DNA from: Chara braunii
Lineage: Eukaryota > Streptophyta > Charophyceae > Charales > Characeae
NCBI GenBank assembly: GCA_003427395.1
Contig: BFEA01000294.1
Location: 1,699,269 to 1,763,268, forward strand
Direction: 5' to 3'
Length of the DNA: 64,000 nucleotides
The notes below the pieces were generated by a model, which saw only the letters and a program-made list of their open reading frames with translations, had not been told where the DNA came from and searched no databases. Shown here piece after piece: positions 24,037 to 36,519 of the stretch. The number at the start of each line of letters is the position of its first letter. Positions within the stretch are counted from its first letter, which is position 1. A program made the translations under genes and the position numbers.

Positions 24037-25033
24037 GCCAGTAGCGCTATGTACAGCGTTGTTGTACAGGCTGGCGACGAGAGGTAGTTTCTCGTCCTAG
24101 TCATCCTGGCTTGGCTTGATGTAGTGTAATAAATGCTGCACTACTCTGTTCATCTGTTCCGCTTGTCCATTTGACTCAGGGTGATTCCCCAATGTCATTT
24201 GCAGTCTGGTTCCCATCTGTTGGCGAGTGTTCTGGCATAGTTCGCTAGTAAAGCGAACATCCCTATCATCGAAATCCCAAACCTAGTTATCCATAAACAA
24301 TCTGATGATGTAATCAGTCTTGGCAGTTTCAGGCATAGCGACCAGTCTTGCATGCTTAAAAAAGCGGCTGCTATAACAAGATGTGCCTTTTTCCAGACCT
24401 GCTGGTCACAAGAGTATCCATGAAGTCCATGGACACACTTTGACCAGGACCTTCAGGAATCGGCAAGGGCTTAATAAGCCCAAGGGGACCCCGAGTCCTG
24501 GGTTTGTCCCGTTGACAGACCTGACAGGTTTCGACATACTTCTTGGCACCTTCCATCATAGAAGGCCACCAGAATTTTTGTACTAGGTTCGCTGAAGTTT
24601 TCCTATACCCGAAATGTCCAGTTGCATCGTGACATTCCCCTAAAAATAAACTATGCAAAGACTCGCTATTAGGAACACTCAGTTTTTTATTCCCTGCCTT
24701 TTCAATAAACAGCAAGCCATCTACCATCGTAAATTCGCCAGAAGTTACTTTATCCTTCTCTTTGAACTTACGGATGATCTCAGGCATAACTGAGTGTTGC
24801 CGATAGGCTTCCACCAAAGATCGAGTTAGATCGTTAGATATATCGAATTCGATCACTAGTGCACCCAGGTAATCTGCTCGACGTGATAGTGCATCAGCTA
24901 CTTTGTTGTACTCTCCCTTGATTGGATCAAGTTGAGAGTCATACATGTCTATCACTTGAATCCATCGCTTGAGTGCGTCAGAGAGTACAGGCTGTGTCTT
25001 GATCCAGCGCTTGGTCTCATGGTCAAATCTCAA
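24037..25033 (-). pseudogene. integrase zinc finger and core, with end of RNase H
   Basis: From 25033 downward: KRWIKTQPVLSDALKRWIQ and KGEYNKVADALSRRADY (RNase H end), then HDATGHFGYRKTSANLVQKFWWPSM and CQVCQRDKP (HHCC zinc-binding region), LGLIKPLPIPEGP, and SMDFMDTLVTSRSGK (first catalytic Asp). The reading is open to 24371; the rest of the core is in other frames with stops down to 24037. Confidence 0.85.
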
Positions 25034-25063
25034 GTAGAAGAATCTACCCAGGAGGTAGTGTCT

Positions 25064-25339
25064 CTAGTGGACCAGGGCTCTATAGAGGGCATAAAGCTCA
25101 TGCTCATACGTGGACTTCGCTAGCTTTTGAGACGACATCGTTTTACTCATATACTCGATGGGTCTCAACTTTGTCCCCTCCTTGTGCGCAAGGACCGCGC
25201 CTATGCCATATTGGCTGGCGTCTGTGGTCACAATAAATGGCTTATCAGGATCCGGAAGTTTAAAAACTTCATAGTGTGTTAGAGCATACTTAAGTTTTCT
25301 GAAGCTTGCTTCACACTGTCCACTCCCAAGGGGTGTCAA
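25064..25339 (-). pseudogene. RNase H domain, N-terminal part
   Basis: FIVTTDASQYGIGAVLAH contains the first RNase H Asp (TTDAS); KLRPIEYMSKTMSSQKLAKS and YEHELYALYRALVH contain the catalytic Glu helix. It would degrade RNA of RNA:DNA hybrids in replication. The next part continues in a different frame at 25033. Confidence 0.88.
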
Positions 25340-26166
25340 GTTGAGTTAGATCAGTTAATGGGGAAGCTATAGTACTATAGTTTTTTACAAACGGACGATA
25401 GTAGCCCATCATCCCCCAAAAGGATCCGACCTCAGTGACAGTCTGAGGTCTGGGCCAGTCTCGTATGCTGGCCACTTCAGCATCGTTCGACCTCAAACCA
25501 TCCGCTAAGATTTCATGACCCAAGTACAAAATCTTGGTGCGACCGAACTCACATTTCTCCAAGTTAACCTTGTACTGGTGTTGTCTTAGGAGACCTAACA
25601 CTATTGTCAAGTGCTCATTGTGCCCCTCTACAGTCTTACTAAAGATAAGTATATCATCGAGGTACACAACGATAAACTTAAGTACTCATGAAATATCCTA
25701 TAAATTGCGTGCTGGAATGTACCAGTAGCATTTAATAGGCCAAAGGGCATCACCACAAACTTGTACAGACTGTACTTGGTCTGAAAGGCGGTTTTGTGCT
25801 GCTCCTCAGGTCTAATGGCAATTTGATGGTATTCGGACTTAAAATCTATCTTTGTGAAGTATTGGCATCCCTGCACTCTATCCAGTAGGTCGTCGATGCG
25901 AGGTAGGGGCTCCACGTTCTTAACGGTGATGGCATTGAGGCCCCTATAATCAATGCACATCCTTAGTGTACCCCGTTCTTTGAGACAAATAAGACTGGTG
26001 CACCGTAAGGGGAGGTACGAGGCCGAATCCATCCCTTTTCTGTGAGCTCCTTGAGTTGGCGGCGGAGCTCAGCCAACTCCGCAAAAGACATCCTATAGAT
26101 GCGTCCTCTAGGTACCTTGCCACCTGGGACAACCTCTATTGCATGGACCACCTCCCTTTCTACCAT
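25311..26166 (-). pseudogene. reverse transcriptase, YLDD intact but frameshifted
   Basis: From 26166: GRIYRMSFAELAELRRQLKEL, then in another frame [42 protein letters not shown] and VVMPFGLLNA. The frame changes, then MYLDDILIFSKT (both catalytic Asp) and CEFGRTKILYLGH with MMGYYRPFVKNYS (connection). The ordered motifs identify a Ty3/Gypsy RT. At least two frameshifts block translation. Confidence 0.9.
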
Positions 26167-26537
26167 GCCTGTGGGCTCCTAAAAAAGGTCGGAATATGCT
26201 ACGACGACTGATTCCATCTCTGGGGGTGTTTTAACAGCCTCCCCTTTCTCAGAGACAAAGTCTAGATACATGCCCTCCTCGCGATTCTGCTTAGTTGTAG
26301 AAAGAGGATGCACACATGCAGTCGTAGTTTTCGACTAGACTGCTAGCTTTATACTTATGCAGTCTAACGGTTCTACCGTCTGGCAGCTTGTGTATCAACA
26401 CCTACCTATCCCAGTGAAACTGAGGTTGAGCGACCTCGAGTAGTACATGCCTAGTAACATATCGAAGTGCAGTTCGTCGCGAATGAGGAATGAGATTTTA
26501 CGTCTCACCTTCCATCCTCCATATGAGAAGGAACATA

Positions 26538-26762
26538 CTACGTCCTTGACATAGTCTTAACTAATATTTGGTGCTTGTTGGCTAGCGTAGAAGCTACTGT
26601 CCTGCTAAGCCGTTGCACTTGGTCCCCTAAGCACAGTCTATCCACACAAGCTCGACTGATGAAGTTTCGTGTAGAGCCTATGTCGGCAAAGGCGCCCACT
26701 TTGCGGCCACCTAGATTGGGCTCTACCATGAAATGTTCACCCTTAGGACCTCTACTGATCAT
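26538..26762 (-). pseudogene. aspartic protease, altered active site
   Basis: VGAFADIGSTRNFISRACVD sits where D-S/T-G is expected and reads Asp-Ile-Gly, which would not be normal for a retropepsin. Position between the zinc knuckle and RT supports the call. Confidence 0.7.
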
Positions 26763-26929
26763 CGCCTAAGAGTCTATGGGGTCCTTCCCTGACACTCGGT
26801 CTCAAACTCCTCAAGGGGCTCAGACACATCTCTCGAACACAGTGTCGGTGGGTTTGAATGTGTTTGCGGGCGATATGTGGGTCACTAGCCCTGACCAACG
26901 CTTGAAGTGGAGAAGGCAACGTTACCACT

Positions 26930-28364
26930 TCAACGCGAGTAAGAGCAGCTAAAACTCCTATTGGCCCAAGGTGTTTTCCTGTGAAGTGCTTGCAGAAGCA
27001 TCGCCGGGTTCGAAGATAGTCCCACCACCGTTGGAGAGGTTACCCTCGTTAGGACTTTCTTGCCTCGGCATGTTTTGGAAGTGTGGCCATAGTTGCCACA
27101 ATTCATGCACATACCCTTAGCAACTCGGTCCCTCCACACCCCATACTCTAAAATGCGGGCGTTCCTTGGTCGTCCTGACCTATGGACCATACTACCTTCT
27201 TCTTCCCGGTCCTCCTAGCCTTTTCTTTGATTGGCGCCATGACACCCCCATCCGAAGTTTTGCTGGCCCCCTCATGCTTTGTCTCATCCCCTACATCTGG
27301 GAACTTGTCAATTTTTGGCGTCTGACTATCATGGTAAACGGAGATTAATTTTCTTCTTCCAGTCAAGGGGAAGCTTCTTCCTCCTACCATCTATTGGACC
27401 TTGATGCGCAGACCCAAGCTTCGCCTCTATATCTAAGGCCTTCTTGCTGAAAGAAGCGGAAGTTGTGTTGGTCGACATAGGCCTCATCTACCAGCTTAGT
27501 TTTTGCCTTTGAAGGCATACATCTCAGGTAATCCGTAAGGAGTACCTGCTGGTCATAGCGCACACCAAGTACCATGAGCAAACGTTCTATGGTATTTGTG
27601 ATCTCGCAAACATTCTTGTACCTTCTGGCGCAAAGATTGTTGATCGCGTGTGTGGCCTTTTGAGCCCCTTGAGGGTCGTGCCACCTATCATACACGGACT
27701 GTACGAAGTCTTCCAACGTCTGGGCCTTAGCCCAAGCATCGAAGTTCTGACTGTAGCCCTGCTGCTGCGCTAGGCCATTCAACCACTGGGCTGCTGACCC
27801 CTCTATAAAAGAGGCAGCCACTACAACTTCTTGCTCCGGCCTGGTGAGCTTGAGCCTCGCATATGTGGGCACAATTCTCACCCTGGCGTCCAGGTCCTCA
27901 TCCTTTTTCCTGTTGCCAGAGAAAGGTCTAGGACTCGGCAATGGGATCTTTGGCATCCACTGCATGGGCTGTATTGGCCCAGGGGATTGCTGCAGTGGCT
28001 GCATAGCCATAGAGACAAGTTGTTGCGCGCTTACCTGAGCCTGCCTTGATGATGGGACTGTAGTAACCACCGTCATCGATGGTACGATAAAAACTATAAG
28101 GTCCGGGCCACTAGTAACTTCATAACCACCTGGAGGGGGCATGCCAAACATAGGTGAGATTGCGGGCCCAACCGGTGATGGCGTCATTGATGGACCCGCA
28201 ACCGAAGGGGGAGCTACAGCAAACTGATGCTGCCTCATCACTGGACGAGGAACCTGTAGTGCAGCCAGAATTCGTTTCTGGCCTGCCACTAGTTCAGCCA
28301 ACACCTCCTGCTGGATAACCTGCATCTCCGCCACACACATGAGCAAATTACGCAAGGCTTGCAT
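26930..28364 (-). pseudogene. gag capsid and CCHC zinc knuckle
   Basis: 27384-28364 carries a Pro/Gln-rich segment followed by a retrotransposon-gag core (MPKIPLPSPRPFSGNRK, VVVAASFIEGSAAQWLNGLA, TLEDFVQSVYDRWHDPQGA, TNTIERLLMVLGVRYDQQ). Downstream 26930-27190 has MCMNCGNYGHTSKTC, a C-X2-C-X4-H-X4-C knuckle that would bind RNA. The parts are in different frames. Confidence 0.88.
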
Positions 28365-28412
28365 AGAGGGATCAAGTGCGGACTCATCTAGTGCCTCTAG
28401 CTTGCCTAGTTC

Positions 28413-28844
28413 CTACAGTCTACTACCAAGTATAGCTTTTCTCACTATAGCTCTTCTTCTTCTCTCTGCTGCCTCATCCAAGTGCCGCTGTAGGTCATCC
28501 TGAAGTTCTTCTGCTTGGAGGATCTCATAATCCTCCGGTGTGAGTTGAGCCCGCTGGCTGACTTGCAAGCCAGCACTCTGGCTAATGGAGGCCTGATAAC
28601 CACTCTGACTGACTCCTGACGAAGTGGCTTGTGAAGAGGTCTGCGACATGGAGGAGATGGCCATGGTTGCACCTGTGCTAGCTATAGTTCTAGACCTGGC
28701 GCTGGCCGCAGTGTCCCTCGCCTTCCACGCCGCTGCTCTCTGTCTAGCCTCTCTCCGCAGTCTCCTATCGTCTGCTGGACCTAACGCTAGGAAAGTCGAA
28801 GGTCGACTGAGAGCAGTTCTATGAGTGGTCTTGTCCACTAACAA
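28413..28844 (-). pseudogene. gag N-terminal region
   Basis: A basic Arg/Ala-rich segment (RRLRREARQRAAAWKARD) is followed by Ser/Gln-rich sequence and a charged helix (LTPEDYEILQAEELQDDLQ, EAAERRRR). It lies just upstream of the capsid-like part, separated by stops. Family assignment rests on position. Confidence 0.5.
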
Positions 28845-30120
28845 CTCACTAGTGCTTGCATCACTCGTGAGCTACAGTGTGCGCGATCTAAACTAGAATC
28901 CACAGTTAATCCTACCTCAGCATGACACACAACCGAGTATGATATACAACTAATTCCGGTCGGCCAGGATAAAAACAGTTACGTAGCATAGTGTCAACTA
29001 GTGTCAGGTCCAACAAGGAACCCTAAATCTATTCTTAGATTACTCTAATACAGATTGCAATGCAGCAAGAAATATTCTACTCCATCTGCAGCTGTCTATA
29101 AGTTGTTAGTCAAGTCTGTAACAACTAAATAATCAAAAATAAAAGTAATGTTCCCTGCAGAGATGTATGCTGAATGGCAGTTTATCTAGTTAATGCCACA
29201 GTGAACGGTTGTCGGAATTCAACCCTTTCCCCGTATCCCTCTTGAGTAATCACTTCGTGTCAACGCCCGGAGCATCTGGTTGAAGGTGTGCAATCCGGCC
29301 CACCCCTGTGCCCCAATTCTACGCCGAACCTGCCAGCCCCTGCACCTTTTTTATCCTCGCATGCAACGAGCCTTACACCCAGTTTGATCTGGCTGATCAA
29401 GAGGCAGTTTTAGGACAGTCCACACGGTCCTCAGGAATTCTTTAACGTCGCAATCAGGACGACAATCACAGCCAGAGTCAACACCGAGTCCACGCCTGAA
29501 ATATTTAAAGACGGTCTGGTAAGCGTATGTTCAAAGGGGTGGGATGCCCTGCATGACCTCTATTGCGCAGCAGCAGATCCAAGGACTTGCGGCAAAGCAT
29601 GCGCGTTCTAGTCCCAGCGGGTTGGCATGGTGACTGTGACCCGAGTGCCTCGTCCAGGGCCCTTCAGAGGCTTCACCCGTCTCCCACCAGCTTGCTGCCC
29701 AGGAAGAATGTCGACTCTCAAGGTTGAGCGCTCGCGACACCTCAGATTGAGAGGACTCTCAAGACAGAACTCACTTCCTCACGGTAAGAAGTAATGAAGA
29801 GGGTATATAAGGAAGAGAGCAACGTACCTCGTTATGCTGCCCCCAAACACAGATTTCTCACGGGCAACCTGATGTGCATTTATGATGACCGGTCTTTGCC
29901 TTGGCACAACCAACAACAGACTGTAGTTCCAGTTGGCTTAAATGCCACATCAGCGAGCTCTCATCATCCAGTGTACACCCCTAATGTCACCACATAGCTT
30001 CCTGGGGCGCCCACACGACCCTGGGCCGCCTCATGTTCCACGCCCAATCCTTATCACTGCCCCACACCTCATGCGAAGCACCGAACAGCTATTGCGAAGA
30101 ACCAATGAGGGCAGTTCGAA
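28845..30120 (-). other. 5' untranslated leader of the 22297-31124 element
   Basis: No coding or repeat structure that I can name lies between the gag start and the primer-binding site. Confidence 0.5.
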
Positions 30121-30137
30121 CCAGCTCCGATACCGAA
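30121..30137 (-). other. primer-binding site
   Basis: Minus-strand reading TTCGGTATCGGAGCTGG next to the LTR resembles the initiator-Met tRNA complement TTGGTATCAGAGC with an extra base and an A/G exchange. Confidence 0.65.
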
Positions 30138-30138
30138 T

Positions 30139-31124
30139 TGCAAGGAAAATGAGCAATAGCGAGATAACAATATTTAGATTGCACAATCACATTGAAAGCC
30201 AGATCGTATCCCAGTGTTCAGAAAGCAGCATTGCACCAATATGACACCAATGGATAATCGTAACATTGAAAACCAATGTCAATGAGAGCTTGCTCTCGCC
30301 ACCACCAACATATGTATCTAGGTCCTTCTCCCTACTTGGTGCTCGGCCCCCAGCCTGCTCGCTACACAGCTACTTTGACCATGCAACTGTTGATGTCAGC
30401 AGCCAACGAAGTACTTGAAGTTGTTGCCTGTAGCAGACCACCGCCAATACCAGGTATGTTCTCACATCATCATCATCATTCTTCTCTCTCTCCCTTGTCT
30501 GACACCCACGTCTTCCCTCTGTAAACCCGAAGACCAACCCTGCGCCTCACTGTACATCCAAGCCCTCAGCCAGGTATGAAGGCTGGGCTATGGCGCTGCC
30601 CTCAGCAGCCCCTTTGTTCCACACACGACCGCACGTGCGCAGCACCTTGCCCCAGCGCTAGCGGCCAGCACGCGAGCATGAGCTCCAGCAGCGTGCCGCC
30701 AGCCACTAAGTGTCGGAATGGGCCTCCGGGCAGCGAGCTATTTCCTATATGGAAAGAGCCTGCCTGTCTTCGCAGCCTGGCTGGCTTGGGCCTGGGCCCA
30801 GAAGCTTCCGGTAGGCCCCAGGATGCTGCACCTCTCTTATAGCTACTGGGCCTCATTCGGTTGGGCCTCCCAACTGTCTGTGTATGAGGCTGCCATTCTC
30901 GTCCAGGGCCTGCATCATTTTGGAAAGGCCTGGAAGGCCGTGGAATTGTCTCGCTGCTCGGCCTGTGTTTTCCTCAACCAACTGGCGCAACGAAACTGCC
31001 TGGACCCCAAAGACGATATTGATAGCTTAGGGCCTCTAGTGATTTGTCAGGCCCGCCTTCACTTAGGGCGGGCACATCTGCAGCAAGAGCCCCCTTAGGC
31101 CTGCCGAGGACGCAGATCCTCGCA
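30139..31124 (-). repeat. 5' LTR (by minus-strand sense)
   Basis: Plus-strand reading TGCAAGGAAAAT..ATCCTCGCA, collinear with 22297-23306 with scattered substitutions and small indels (for example loss of one CCATATGACA-type repeat). CAAT follows at 31125. Confidence 0.9.
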
Positions 31125-31836
31125 CAATGGCCAGGCTTGGGAAAAAAGTGATGGCTTGTTAAAATAGCGTTGGGGGAAGCCTTGGGGACAGTGGTGCTCT
31201 AGCGTGTATATGACTCTTTGAATTGGATATTAATGTCACGATATTGTGGTGCATCCAGTGGGCGTTATCGAACCTTTTGACTGGACTGGCGGTACTTGCA
31301 AGTCCCGCCTTACAGAGCATTTTCAACTTCTCCTGGATGATTTTGAAGAACGGTTATCAGTCTTCAAGGAAGAAAATATTCTCACAGGGTACAGCATCCA
31401 ATGAATACCCAATCCATTTGTAATGGAAAGGATGTTTGTCCGGTTGTCGTGCAAGTGGCAGTTGTTTATTACGATTTGACTAGGAGTCCATCTTGGCATG
31501 AATTCATGTTGAGGGGTGCTTTGCACTGTCTGGTGGATGTTTTGAGCGATTATGTTAGGTGTCTATGTTGTAGATTGGTTTGGATTATCATATGCCATCA
31601 AGCGCTGGTGCAGCGTTTCAACTCTGATGCATGCAGGAGCTTGTATTGTGTCTAAGTAAGGAAAGGAGTAGTTACACTATTGGAGAAGTGGGAAGTGATT
31701 GGAGATGACTCTGGAATCGTCCACAGTTAAGTCTGAATGGGGAGACTTGTCAACTCTCCCACAGGGCACAAGGGCATTCTTGGGACTTGTCTTATGTGAG
31801 GGTAGGTTTTCAGATATACCCTCATCTGAATTTTAA
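31125..31836. other. sequence upstream of the recognised carrier exons, no exon recognised
   Basis: No family motif is visible. It ends with a 40-bp segment (31796-31835) that is repeated at 33040-33079 on the other side of the adjoining TTAA element. Confidence 0.4.
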
Positions 31837-33028
31837 ACCACCAGTTCACCCATACCTGTTTTGAATATCCCAAAAATCAATTTGCCGAGCCTGAAAGTGC
31901 GCGGGTACTGGCCTCTTTGTGCTGGACCTGCTGCAAGCTGATGGACTGAAAAGCAGGCTGTGGGTTGTTTTTTGTTTTCAATTTTGTATCTCGTTTTTTA
32001 TTTTTACTCTGTTTTCACTCGTGTGCCACGCCAGTCAGGCTGAAGAATAAGACAAAAGGATGAANAAAAAAAAAAAAAAAAAAAAAAAAAGAGAGGGAAA
32101 AAAAAAGATTTGAATAAATCGGTGGCTGAAAAAACATTCAAAAAATCCGTGGCTGCGGGAGGGTGCAATTGCAGTCAGATGCATTCTGGAAAGTGGTAGT
32201 GTGAGTATGCCCTAAGGGCCTTGCTCCACTACTCTGCAAATGTGCAAAACGAGAGTGAATCTTCCATTAGAAGATGGAAAAAAACACAGCCATGATTTTT
32301 GTCGTTTCTGCATGTTGAGACTAGTGGAGGGATGCCCTAAATACGGTCGGTTCCACAAAGATACACTAAGTTTCTGGAGTTTGTGGCCACATTCAGAGGG
32401 TCTGGCTCGTTGCTTCTCAAAATCAAACCAAAAAAAGGAAAAACGAAGTTGACGTTTCCTCCCGCCTATCACGGCAGGAGGGCGCCTGACATCACTGAGA
32501 GGATGTTTTGTCCCGTCAGTCGCGGGCTTAGGGCACTACCCACACTCAGGGCATACTCACACCACAGATTTCTTACGTATTTTTGGACGGAATTGCAACC
32601 AGATACATCTAGGTATGGCCGTGAACGCTGTCAGATACATTTGAGATACTGCTAGTGTGAGTACGCCCTCAGATCCTTCTTTTTCTTGTCTTTTCGTCTT
32701 TTCTTTTGCCCCGACTTCGTTTTTTTTTTTCTGGTTTTTTATTTCCTCACAATCCTTTTCCACCCCTCAAGTGGCGGGCCTCAGAAGTTTCTCTTTTTCT
32801 TTTCTCTTTTTATTTCTTTTCTTTGTTAGTCCCTTTTTCGAAGCTTGGCGCTTCGGCTTTCATTGTCTGCCGTGTTTGTTGTTTTCACATTTGGTGTCCG
32901 CCCATCCATTGCACCATTGCACCACCAGAATAGAGGCCCCAAAGCTTTACCGGGCCTCTGCCGAAGCGCGCAGGCCCGGGTGCAGTTCACTGCAATAGCA
33001 GGGACAGGCAGGGGCGTGAACTGGTGGT
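31837..33028. mobile_element. TTAA-flanked terminal-inverted-repeat element, copy 2 (1192 bp)
   Basis: The left end ACCACCAGTTCAC and right end GTGAACTGGTGGT are perfect 13-bp inverted repeats, each flanked by TTAA (31833-31836 and 33029-33032). The subterminal left part has CCTGTTTT and TTGCCGAGCCTG as in the other copies. The interior contains an A-run with one unresolved base (32065), T/C-rich tracts and a smaller inverted pattern of GTGTGAGTATGCCC words (about 32199, 32545 inverted, 32652). It has no open transposase and is non-autonomous. It lies about 180 bp upstream of a carrier exon. Confidence 0.85.
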
Positions 33029-33205
33029 TTAAGGCATTCGTGAGGGTGGGTTTTCAGATATACCCTGATCTGAATTTTACCAAGGTGGGTCTTGACTTGT
33101 GTACAGCAGGTGGGTTGGGTCTTGAAGAGAGGTGACATGAGTCTGTCGTTCACGGCCTTGCCTCCATTGAAGTTTTAACAGGATTTTATCCCGGGTGCTT
33201 TGCAG

Positions 33206-33254
33206 GTCACGCTCTGCTGTTGCACCTTTGGAGCGCATGAAAATTTTGCTTCAG
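33206..33254 (+). CDS. ADNT1: ADNT1-like exon A (49 nt)
   Basis: The acceptor TTTGCAG precedes it and GTATGT follows. After completing a codon begun in an upstream exon (one base), it encodes SRSAVAPLERMKILLQ. This covers the end of the first transmembrane helix and the first SLC25 signature PLERMK, whose Pro kinks the helix and whose charged residues form the matrix gate. It ends in phase 0 and joins exon B. The preceding exon, expected to encode an FAGGVAGG-like stretch, was not found in the window. Confidence 0.88.
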
Positions 33255-34058
33255 GTATGTTGTCCATGTTGGGAAGCTTGATCGTTTTTGTGTATGGGTT
33301 CCTAGATCTCATGACCCAGCCTGGTGAAAGGCGTGCCTCTTGCAGGATTCGTTTGAGGCTGAAGTTCTATTTGTCTGGGCAAGTGCCATGAGTTTTGATA
33401 ACCCTCTTGAAGGATAATTTGGAGTAAACAAAACTTGCCAACACAATTCTATCAGCGATGGCCTGGGAGGAGAACCCAGATTATGACCTACTGACCACTT
33501 GCTGCAGCAGAGGTTGATATGTACCTGTGTCAAATGGTCCGGCAGTCGTGCAAAAAGAGTGTAGGGTCTGCACTGTGACTTGGGGGCTTATTCACTAATC
33601 ACTGTGATTTATAGTGGCTCTAGAGCTCGGTTGGGGAGAGTAGTGGTTTTGCGATCACGTAGAAAATGCATCTTTGGCCCTCCAAAACCTCTCTTTCCTA
33701 GGAATGAGACTGTCACAATGCTCTCCCTCTCGCCATGTTCAAGTGTGATAGTGCAATAGGTGCAAAGGAGCCCAACCAAAATGTCCTTTTAATTCTCTGG
33801 TTAGTTGGAGCTGCCGTGCAGTCAAACAAGTGACCGCATGGGAAATTTTTCAATTTGCTACGGAATAGAAGTGTAAAGAGATGGGTTGCTGAATCACAGC
33901 CCTTGGCATATGCGGAACAGCTAACAGTGTTACAGAAATAGGCAGGCTGGTTCGCGACTGTGCTTTTCACATGTGATGGGCTCAGTCGTTTGGTGTGTGG
34001 TGTAGTATGTTCTCTAACTGTGATATCTTGTTGGTGGATCTTGCTTGGAATGTTCCAG
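33255..34058 (+). other. intron A-B of the carrier gene
   Basis: 804 bp, GT-AG, no element recognised. Confidence 0.8.
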
Positions 34059-34222
34059 GTTCAATGCCCTCTGAAGCCAAAGTACACTGGCATGTGGCAA
34101 GGACTTTGGGCAATTGGTACAACTGAAGGGATCAAGGGATTCTTCAAGGGGAATGGAACAAATTGTGTGCGAATAGTTCCAAATTCAGCTGTGAAGTTCT
34201 ACAGCTATGAGCAGGCGTCGAA
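34059..34222 (+). CDS. ADNT1: ADNT1-like exon B (164 nt)
   Basis: Acceptor TGTTCCAG; donor GTAGGT. It encodes [19 protein letters not shown], then [16 protein letters not shown] and [18 protein letters not shown] plus two bases. The KGNG and [14 protein letters not shown] words are the matrix helix and even-numbered transmembrane helix of carrier repeat 1, and are nearly identical to plant ADNT1. Reading on past the donor meets a stop at once, so splicing is required. It ends in phase 2, joined by the first base of exon C. Confidence 0.93.
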
Positions 34223-36519
34223 GTAGGTGATAGTTGCTCAATTATGCCCTGCATCTTTTTCTCATAGTTTTTGGTGTTTTCTGCTGGAGAATGATCACAG
34301 TAGTGCAATAAGTGTGAGGAGCAGAAGAAATTAAGGAGCAGGAGCAGCAGAGGGGGAAGAGAAGGGCAGCTTCACGTGTGAGGGATGACGTGGAATGCTG
34401 TATGCCTGAAAACGGGGGCTTTATACATGACGTGGCAGGGGATAAAAATCTTGATGCGGGCGAGCAAGTGTGAACCTGAACTTCTTTGAGACAAGTTGGT
34501 ATGGGAGGAAGAGGAAAGCTGGAAGGTGCTGGTGGTGGTGTGGCAGAGTTGGAGGGTCGTGTTGGATGGAAAAGAAGAACCAGAGGGTACGTCTGTTCAT
34601 TGAGGACAAATGTATGCACAGTTTGTCTGTGTTTGTGCACATAGTCATGTGTAACACAGGCATACACTGCAAGCAGAAGCACACTAACCCACACACCCAG
34701 GAAGTATGAAAATTTACAGAATGCAAGGAATCCATTCTGACAACAGCAACGTAAGCATTTGCAAAGTTCTGTTTGCAAATTGAGGCATCGAGAAGAAATT
34801 GTTTGATTAGCAAGGGTCAAGAGGATAAAGATATCAAGTGATTAGCAAGATTCAAGAGGATAATCAGTTCCTTCTTTCTCCTCCCCTTCCCTTGCCTGCC
34901 TAGTCTCCCTGTGTCTCCACCCCCCACCCCCTCCGGGCCCTCTTCCCTGTCCGTTCAGTCTTCTTCTGGCTGTGTGTGCCCTCATCCTGTACAATGAAAG
35001 ATGGAATGTCTGTTGCCAAAATTTGTCTTTGGAGGGACAGACATTTCACCAGTTCATGCGGTGGCTTCCACCATTTTGGGCCTAGTGCGCTGCATATGTG
35101 CATTTTACGGAGTTTGGTGGGGCTGCTTCTCAGTTTTTGTAACAATCTTACTAACCTCGCACAGGCTCACAGGTTAAATTGTGATCTTCACTATTGTGAT
35201 CTGATTTGATTAGATGTTTGGCAATTGTCCATGATTCCTATGTAGCTCCATCCTGCAGGAGTCTGGGCTGTGTCTACGTCACAGTGTGGGCAATACATCG
35301 GAAAAGAACCACGAATTCCTGTGCTGTGATAGTTTCCATCTCCAGGGAAGCACCAATAGTCCTGATGGAGTGCATCTAAATTAGATTCCAGTGCTCATGT
35401 GTACTCCAGTGCCGATCAAGCACTTGACTCATCACTGAAGAATAGCTGTTGGGCAAGTGGACTGCCCTGGGTGCAAACCACTGGGTCGTTGTGTAGGTTT
35501 GGCTGTGTGCACATGCACTGGGCTTCCCATCGGGGATGTTGCTCGGTAGCTTGGGATGTGTGCTCACGCACTGGTTGACCTTCCTAGTCAACCTGTTGAG
35601 ACCCCTCAATTATGAAAGCTGCGGTTTCGAGAGTTGACTGAGAGCCTCCAGCATTTCTCTTGCCACCTTTTAGTGTTTCTGTTATCTTCCTCAGTGTGCT
35701 CTGTTGACTTTCCGTGCTTTGTTGGTGCATAGAAGTTTTGCTATTCTCCTGTTGAGAACTTGGTGAAAGCCGTGGTGCAAGGTGCTAGCTTTTGTTGTCA
35801 GATTGCTCACAAGCTCCATTTCTGTCAGTGCTGTCATCGTCCTTGACCAGTATCTCGCGCGTAAAGTTGCAAACCCATTTCTACGGTTTTGTTCCATCAG
35901 TTCTGTGGTCGTGATCTCTGTAGCTTTTTGCCCAAGCCCATTTCCACTCTTTCTTTCCGTGTGTGTGTGGTGTTGTTCTCTTACCGCCTTGTCTCTGCAG
36001 ACAGTATTAGCACCATTTCTCTTGAGAAATTTCTGAAAGCAATTGAGATGAAAGCTATGATCATGCTTTTTCTGTAATCTGAGCACAAGCCTGATTATAT
36101 TTGTTCGTCTGCTTTTTCCAGAGCGGTTGTTTGCATGTGAAGGTACCTGCTGGGCATCTGCTTGTTGTGGCATGTTTTTTCAGCAAATCCGTCTGTTGTT
36201 GTTTCTGCTCTCGCATCCCTTGTTGTGAGAATCATTTTTCTGACTGAGATGTACTTGTCCTTTTGAGTTCCTCCCTTGTTCCGAGCATCATTCTCTGACT
36301 GAGACATGCTTGGGCCCATGATCGTGGATACCGTATCCTCTCTTCTGACAGGTCAAGGGCTGTCTGTGGTCTTCCTTCAGATTTTGCACAAGTAGTCACC
36401 TGTTCTTGCCTGTATGAAGGTTATAATGCTGAAGCTAAAGTGGAGTGATCGGGTATCTGAACCCTTTTTGCTAACAAAGACTTTCATTTGTGTTCTATGG
36501 CTTGCGACTTCTCCTGCAG
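34223..36519 (+). other. intron B-C of the carrier gene
   Basis: 2297 bp, GT-AG. No TE ends or coding motifs are recognised. Open stretches on either strand lack family signatures. Confidence 0.75.

Larger units (their letters stand above)
22297..31124 (-). mobile_element. Ty3/Gypsy LTR retrotransposon, 8.8 kb, complete in layout
   Basis: The LTRs at 22297-23306 and 30139-31124 begin TGCAAGG and end CCT(T/C)GCA. CAAT lies outside both ends, a 4-bp target duplication. A primer-binding site beside the right LTR and a polypurine tract beside the left LTR put transcription on the minus strand. The order is gag with CCHC knuckle, protease, RT with intact YLDD, RNase H, integrase and the C-terminal module. 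Multiple frameshifts and stops make it non-coding. It is a relative of the old fragment at 7440-17985. Confidence 0.92.
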
